This document shows, in pieces, positions 59,401 to 64,000 of a stretch of DNA of 64,000 nt; within the stretch, counting starts at the first letter, position 1; each line of letters opens with the position of its first letter. The translations under genes and the position numbers were made by a program. The notes beneath the pieces are model-generated. The model ran no database searches and was not told the origin of the DNA. It saw only the letters and a program-made list of their open reading frames with translations. Source of the DNA: Oasisia sp. SBJ-2009 (Eukaryota > Annelida > Polychaeta > Sabellida > Siboglinidae); assembly GCA_964017155.1 (NCBI GenBank), contig OZ024862.1:27362933-27426932 (forward strand), given 5' to 3'.

Positions 59401-59499
59401 AATGGGTTTAGCGCCTAAAGTGGCATAACAGTGATGACCGCTGGTCACTGTTCAACCCCACGGTCGGGCATAAGTATGTATTGTGACGAAACTGACATT

Positions 59500-59510
59500 T
59501 CGTGTTGCAG
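59500..59510 (+). promoter_or_regulatory. Splice acceptor before the FN3 coding exon
   Basis: TTTCGTGTTGCAG just before ATCTGACGCAATG; a pyrimidine-rich stretch precedes it. Determines the start at 59521 by cutting off the upstream ATG. Confidence 0.6.
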
Positions 59511-59520
59511 ATCTGACGCA

Positions 59521-60225
59521 ATGATCGGCGCGTCGCAAGTGAGGAAGATGTGTCTCGCTCTCGTGTCAACATGGCTGGCGCTGACGTCACTGCTGACGAC
59601 GGCGACGGCGGAGGAGAGACGCGACACGACAGTGCGGGCCAATGACTCGTTCTTCATCGAGGTCGTCCACAGCCACAGCTCGACGTCAACCATCGTCATC
59701 GACTGGATCGTACCGCAGCAATATGACGTCGCCGAATACGTCGTCGAGTCTCGCAGGCGCGGCAGCAAGTCGTTCACGCGCAGCATGCCGTTGCCTGGCG
59801 ACAGTCGCACGTACGAAGTGACCGACCTGATCTTCGACGCAGACTACGAAGTGTGCGTCTACGCGTCGCTTAGCAACGCGTCGACGCCGCACAGGCAGTG
59901 CACGCAACTCTTCACCATACCTCTCATTCGGACCGATAACCTCTTAATACTGTTCGGCGTTATCCTCTACATCTTCTTGACGTTTCTCTTCGCATACCTG
60001 TGCTGGCGCAACGCCAAGAAGAAGTTCGACGCGCAGCAACACGAGGGAACAGTGGCGAACGACGACGAGGAAGTGGACGAACGGATTGATCATGCGCAGA
60101 ACACACCCATGTTGTTGTCGGTGCCGGGCGGACACACGCGACCTCGCAGCATCATCGAAGAAGCGGAAGAAAACATCCCGTATATCGACGAGGAGCACCA
60201 CGCCGGCTCCAATAACGTCAAATGA
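59521..60225 (+). CDS. Single-pass membrane protein with one fibronectin type III domain
   Basis: 234 residues from ATG 59521. The exon probably starts at 59511 after acceptor TCGTGTTGCAG, so the start lies 10 bases into it and the 5' UTR exon is upstream. Seen: signal peptide about 1-30 (hydrophobic LALVSTWLALTSLL, then TATA/EE), FN3 fold about 44-134 with W62 (IDWIVP), Y73 (AEYVVES), L103 and Y109-E-V-C-V, plus C112 and C127 that may pair; glycosylation motifs N41-D-S and N119-A-S; membrane helix about 141-162 (LLILFGVILYIFLTFLFAYL); then an acidic cytoplasmic tail of about 70 residues. The C-V-Y-A...C arrangement resembles the membrane-proximal FN3 of LRR-FN3 receptors, but no LRRs are present. 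Likely surface protein in adhesion or signalling; family not recognised. An upstream in-frame ATG at 59431 would add 30 residues, bury the signal peptide and is disfavoured. Codons are GC-rich unlike the AT-rich flanks, supporting real coding. Confidence 0.85.
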   Translation: MIGASQVRKMCLALVSTWLALTSLLTTATAEERRDTTVRANDSFFIEVVHSHSSTSTIVIDWIVPQQYDVAEYVVESRRRGSKSFTRSMPLPGDSRTYEVTDLIFDADYEVCVYASLSNASTPHRQCTQLFTIPLIRTDNLLILFGVILYIFLTFLFAYLCWRNAKKKFDAQQHEGTVANDDEEVDERIDHAQNTPMLLSVPGGHTRPRSIIEEAEENIPYIDEEHHAGSNNVK

Positions 60226-60840
60226 GCCACGTGGTTTCCTCTGTCTGTGTTGCTCCGTCGACTTGTTCGTTGGCTCTACATGCCTGTGTTATCGAGGCCA
60301 AGGATCATGTCGAATTTCAGTCTGTGTTACTATACGGTAGAGTCTCGTGATAACTCTAGTTGACAGAGTTATTACGATCAAGTCCTACTTTAACTGCACG
60401 TGCCTGTGTTACCAAGTCTGAGTCTTGCGACGATTTTCTACGCCTATGTTACTATGGCCAAGTCTGCTAGACTGTGTTACCTAACTTACCATGGCCAAGT
60501 CTAACGTTGGTGCTACGTGCCTGTGTTGCCATAGCCGAGTCCGTTATTTGCCAGCGCCATCGAGGTCACGTGCCCGTGTTTATCGTGTCCGGGTGTCTCG
60601 TCAATGCGGCATGCCCGTGTTATGCAGTTGTTATAAAATCCCGATGTTTCGTCAACTGTACCTGCCGTTGCTAGTGCATGGTATCTTTGCGACTCCCCGT
60701 TTGTTTTCACTTCGATTATATCTACATTTTATCGATCTCTGTTTGGTTGTTTGGCAGTAGATCTCTCACATTGTAAAATGTGCATCTGTATCCATTTACT
60801 TCCTTTTCTCATATCCTCCCTTCTCTTTCCATCCCTCTCC
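60226..60840 (+). other. Probable 3' UTR of the FN3 gene
   Basis: Contains diverged repeats of GTGCCTGTGTTACC-like words at 60270-60620 and no open frame with a known domain. A canonical AATAAA is only seen at 63040-63045, so the UTR end is uncertain. Confidence 0.4.
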
Positions 60841-61100
60841 GCATTCACTCATCCCTCTCGCCATTCACTCATCCCTCTCGCCATACACTCATCCCTCTCG
60901 CCATTCACTCATCCCTCTCGCCATTCACTCATCCCTCTCGCCATTCACTCATCCCTCTCGCCATTCACTCATCCCTCTCGCCATTCACTCATCCCTCTCG
61001 CCATTCACTCATCCCTCTCGCCATTCACTCATCCCTCTCGCCATTCACTCATCCCTCTCGCCATTCATTCATCCCTTTCGTCATACACCCGTCCCTCTCA
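60841..61100. repeat. 20-bp minisatellite, array 1
   Basis: About 12.5 copies of CATCCCTCTCGCCATTCACT. Confidence 0.97.
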
Positions 61101-61224
61101 TTTCAATTCACTTTACTCTCCTTAAAAAGGATATACATCGTACAACTCATGATCGCATCTAAAATATGTAAAGAAAAGATTGTCACAAAATACAGATGAA
61201 ATGCAAAATGTGACCACAACAAAT

Positions 61225-61690
61225 ATTCACCCGTTCCTCTCACCATCCACCCGTTCCTCTCACCATCCACCCGTCCCTCTTACCATCCACCCGTCCCTCT
61301 CACCATCCACCCGTTCCTCTCTCCATCCACCCGTCCCTCTCACCATCCACCCGTCCCTCTCACCATCCACCCGTCCCTCTTACCATCCACCCGTCACTCT
61401 CACCACGCACCCGTCCCTCTCACCATCCACCCGTCCCTCTCACCATCCACCCGTCCCTCTCACCATCCACCCGTCCCTCTTACCATCCACCCGTCCCTCT
61501 CGCCATCCACCCGTCCGTCTCACCTTCCACCATCCCCCCGTCCCTCTCACCATCCACCCGTCCCTCTCACCATTCACACGTCCGTCTCATCATCCACCCG
61601 TCCCTCTCACCATCCACCCGTCCCTCTCACCATCCACCCGTCCATCTCACCATCCACCCGTCCCTCTCACCATCCATCCGTCCCTCTCAC
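61225..61690. repeat. 20-bp minisatellite, array 2
   Basis: About 23 copies of CGTCCCTCTCACCATCCACC, more diverged than array 1 but with the same period and a unit differing at four positions. Confidence 0.97.
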
Positions 61691-62211
61691 TGTCTGGCCC
61701 TGTGTGTTTGTGTCCACACAATACTCAGGCACTGCGGTGTCACGTCGGCGTCTTTCAACGTGTCCACTTGTACATACTGACCGCCCGAACAGTGCAACCG
61801 ACGCGTTGTTTGGAGCAATGTCGTTGGGGTATTTGTCCGCTAGGAATGGAGAATGTTTTCTCGAATCAAGACCGAAACAACACGTGTTACCCCGAATAGA
61901 GACGTTGTCTTTCCGTCCAACGACTTCAACACGACGACCCCAGTGGGCGATTTGTGGTCATCTCAGAGTACGTCGCTGAAGACACTTTGTCGCTGGTCGT
62001 CTTCTCGATGCGACAGACAGCGAGTTGCTCCCCCGAGTTTGGTAGATTGTTTGCATTGCGAAATGAGTTTGTTTCAGGTTTCATTGAGATTATAGTCCGC
62101 TGGTCCAGGTGATGTTATATTGTACGACCTGCTATGCTGTGTTCTTTCTAGATCCACATCGCGCACTCTGCTGTTCCTCGCTGTCTCTTTCTGTTGGCTG
62201 GCAGTCGGCTT

Positions 62212-62325
62212 TTCTCTCTGTCTCTCTGTCTCTCTGTCTCTCTGTCTCTCTGTCTCTCTGTCTCTCTTTTCTCCGTCTGCTGTCTGTCTTTCTCTCTGTC
62301 TTTTCTCTCTCACTCTTCCATTCAC
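62212..62325. repeat. (CT/GTCT)n tract
   Basis: TCTCTGTC units, about 110 bp. Confidence 0.93.
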
Positions 62326-62404
62326 CGTGCACACAATTCTCTTCCCCCCCGTATCTACGTCTCGTTTCCCTACTCTTCTCTCCATCATCGTGCGTGCATA
62401 TGAG

Positions 62405-62540
62405 AGGCAGGGAGGGAGGGGGGAGGGAGGGAGGGAGGGCGGGATGGAGGGAGGGAGGGAGGGAGAGAGGGAGGGAGGGAGGGAGGGAGGGAGAGAGGGA
62501 GGGAGGGAGGGAGGGAGGGAGGGAGAGAGAGAGAGAGAGT
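62405..62540. repeat. (GGGA)n purine tract
   Basis: GGGAGGGA with GAGA switches. Confidence 0.96.
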
Positions 62541-62599
62541 AGGCGCGCGCATTTTAATTGTCTGTCTCCCACTCTGTTTCACACAGACAAACATGCTCT

Positions 62600-62782
62600 C
62601 TCTATTTTTCTTCTTTCTCTCGTCTCTCCCTCTCTCTGTCTCTCCCTCTCTCTGTCTCTTGCTCGTTCTGTCTCTCTGTCTCTCTCCCTGTCTCTCCCTC
62701 TTGCTCGTTTTGTCTCTCTGTCTCTCTCTCTCTCTCTGTCTGTCTGTATCTCTGTCTCTCTCCGTCTCTCTCTCTCTCTGTC

Positions 62783-62813
<31 letters not shown>

Positions 62814-62850
62814 TTCTCTCTCTCTCACTCTCTCTCTGTCGCTCGCGCGC
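62600..62850. repeat. (CT/GTCT)n tract
   Basis: Imperfect pyrimidine-rich array, opposite in strand bias to the purine tract 60 bp to its left. Confidence 0.95.
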
Positions 62851-63039
62851 GCTGATTGCCTGTTCTTCTCTATTCAAAATCCTATGTAACATGTACTCAC
62901 TAATTTTCGGAGTGGCATCATTATATTTCCTTTGATTGTGTGTCAGAAGTGGCACCACATTTAAACTATAATATGCATAGTTGGAATGATGTGTTACGTT
63001 TTCCTACCTCTCGACGTTACGATTTGTACAGTTTGTATA

Positions 63040-63045
63040 AATAAA
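63040..63045 (+). terminator. Canonical poly(A) hexamer
   Basis: AATAAA 2.8 kb after the FN3 stop codon. Could end that transcript or be chance. Confidence 0.2.
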
Positions 63046-63427
63046 ATATGTTACTCGCTCAAATACTTTCCTTCAATTACTTTAATGTGCTTTATCAGTT
63101 TGAAAATATTTCGTCGAGGTCACATAAATCTCCAGAGCTTAGGTACACAGCTGTGTATTTACGTTCCTTCATTTTATTTTATTAAAACATATGGCAGGCA
63201 CGACTCTATTTAGTGATATGAGCTCGATCTTTTTCACGTTTCTCTAACTATTTGTGTGCGTGCATGTATGCATGAATGTATGCGTGCGTGTGTGTAGATG
63301 CATGGTTGCGTTTTCGCCTCTCGCCGTTCGGCTTATCGGTTGGTTCGAGAGAAATCTCAGACTCGACACGTAAAAAGTGTCGATCGATCGATATAATGAT
63401 ATAATTTATATATTAATTGGTCAATGA

Positions 63428-64000
63428 TCGGTCGGTCGGTCGGTCGGTCGGTCGATCGGTCGGTCGGTCGGTCGGTCGGTCGTTCGGTCGGTCGGTCGGT
63501 CGGTCGGTCGGTCGGTCGGTCGGTCGGTCGGTCGGTCGGTCGGTCGGTCGGTCGGTCGGTCGGTCGGTCGGCCGTTCGTTCGGCCGTTCGTTCGGCCGTT
63601 CGTTCGGCCGTTCGTTCGGCCGTTCGTTCGGCCGTTCGTTCGGCCGTTCGTTCGTTCGGCCGTTCGTTCGGCCGTTCGTTCGTTCGGCCGTTCGTTCGGC
63701 CGTTCGTTCGGCCGTTCGTTCGTTCGGCCGTTCGTTCGGCCGTTCGTTCGGCCGTTCGTTCGTTCGTTCGGCCGTTCGTTCGGCCGTTCGTTCGTTCGGC
63801 CGTTCGTTCGTTCGGCCGTTCGTTCGACCGTTCGTTCGGCCGTTCGTTCGTTCGTTCGTTCGTTCGTTCGTTCGTTCGTTCGTTCGTTCGTTCGTTCGTT
63901 CGTTCGGCCATTCGTTCGTTCGTTCGTTCGTTCGTTCGGCCGTTCGTTCGGCCGTTCGTTCGTTCGGCCGTTCGTTCGGCCGTTCGTTCGTTCGTTCGGC
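63428..64000. repeat. (GGTC)n then GGCCGTTC/GTTC array, continues beyond window
   Basis: GGTC units from 63428 to about 63570, then mixed GGCCGTTCGTTC higher-order units with varying numbers of GTTC to the end of the window. GTTC and GGTC differ by one base. Confidence 0.97.

Overview
This is eukaryotic, animal nuclear DNA. Genes are split by GT-AG introns, two genes are clear orthologues of conserved metazoan proteins (the COPI coat subunit beta'-COP and the ciliary protein TMEM107), and the mobile elements are animal types (piggyBac deletion derivative, tRNA-headed SINE, LINE reverse-transcriptase remnant). The very high load of micro-, mini- and satellite arrays and the SINE type suggest an invertebrate, possibly a marine spiralian, but species and phylum cannot be fixed from the sequence. 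There is no bacterial-style operon, CRISPR array or plasmid feature.

Layout. (1) 219-16509, minus strand: COPB2, 18 coding exons giving 828 codons from the start codon; the last part of the gene lies beyond the left edge. All exon phases were checked by length and they join without a frameshift. Its introns carry seven tandem arrays, a piggyBac relic, a SINE and a 49-bp perfect palindrome. (2) 16510-16910: a 401-bp divergent promoter region with an NRF1-type palindrome. (3) 16911-20720, plus strand: TMEM107, three shared exons followed by two alternative, paralogous terminal exons. (4) About 21.5-59.4 kb: no convincing coding exon. It holds a degraded LINE fragment, a second diverged SINE copy, a possible CpG-rich promoter/first exon near 32.2-32.6 kb, and large arrays: a pentanucleotide giant inverted array (30201-32110), a 26-bp satellite (36157-39110), a heptamer array (46536-47580), a GGCG-to-GGAC tetramer array (50191-50787), a 35-bp hairpin repeat (55780-56185) and many dinucleotide tracts. 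(5) 59511-60225, plus strand: the coding exon of a single-pass membrane protein with one fibronectin type III domain, whose 5' non-coding exon lies upstream, followed by two related 20-bp arrays. (6) The right edge runs into a GGTC/GGCCGTTC array that continues outside the window.

The most interesting points are two. First, in COPB2 at least four, and probably six, intronic minisatellites abut a 3' splice site, and their repeat unit contains the splice acceptor plus the first 12-31 bases of the following exon, so dozens of decoy acceptors lie in tandem; one intron also has its donor repeated three times. Second, TMEM107 has a tandem duplicated last exon (with its acceptor), which predicts two protein C-termini. 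The pentamer array, whose two halves are reverse complements of each other over about 590 bp, is the most striking non-genic structure.
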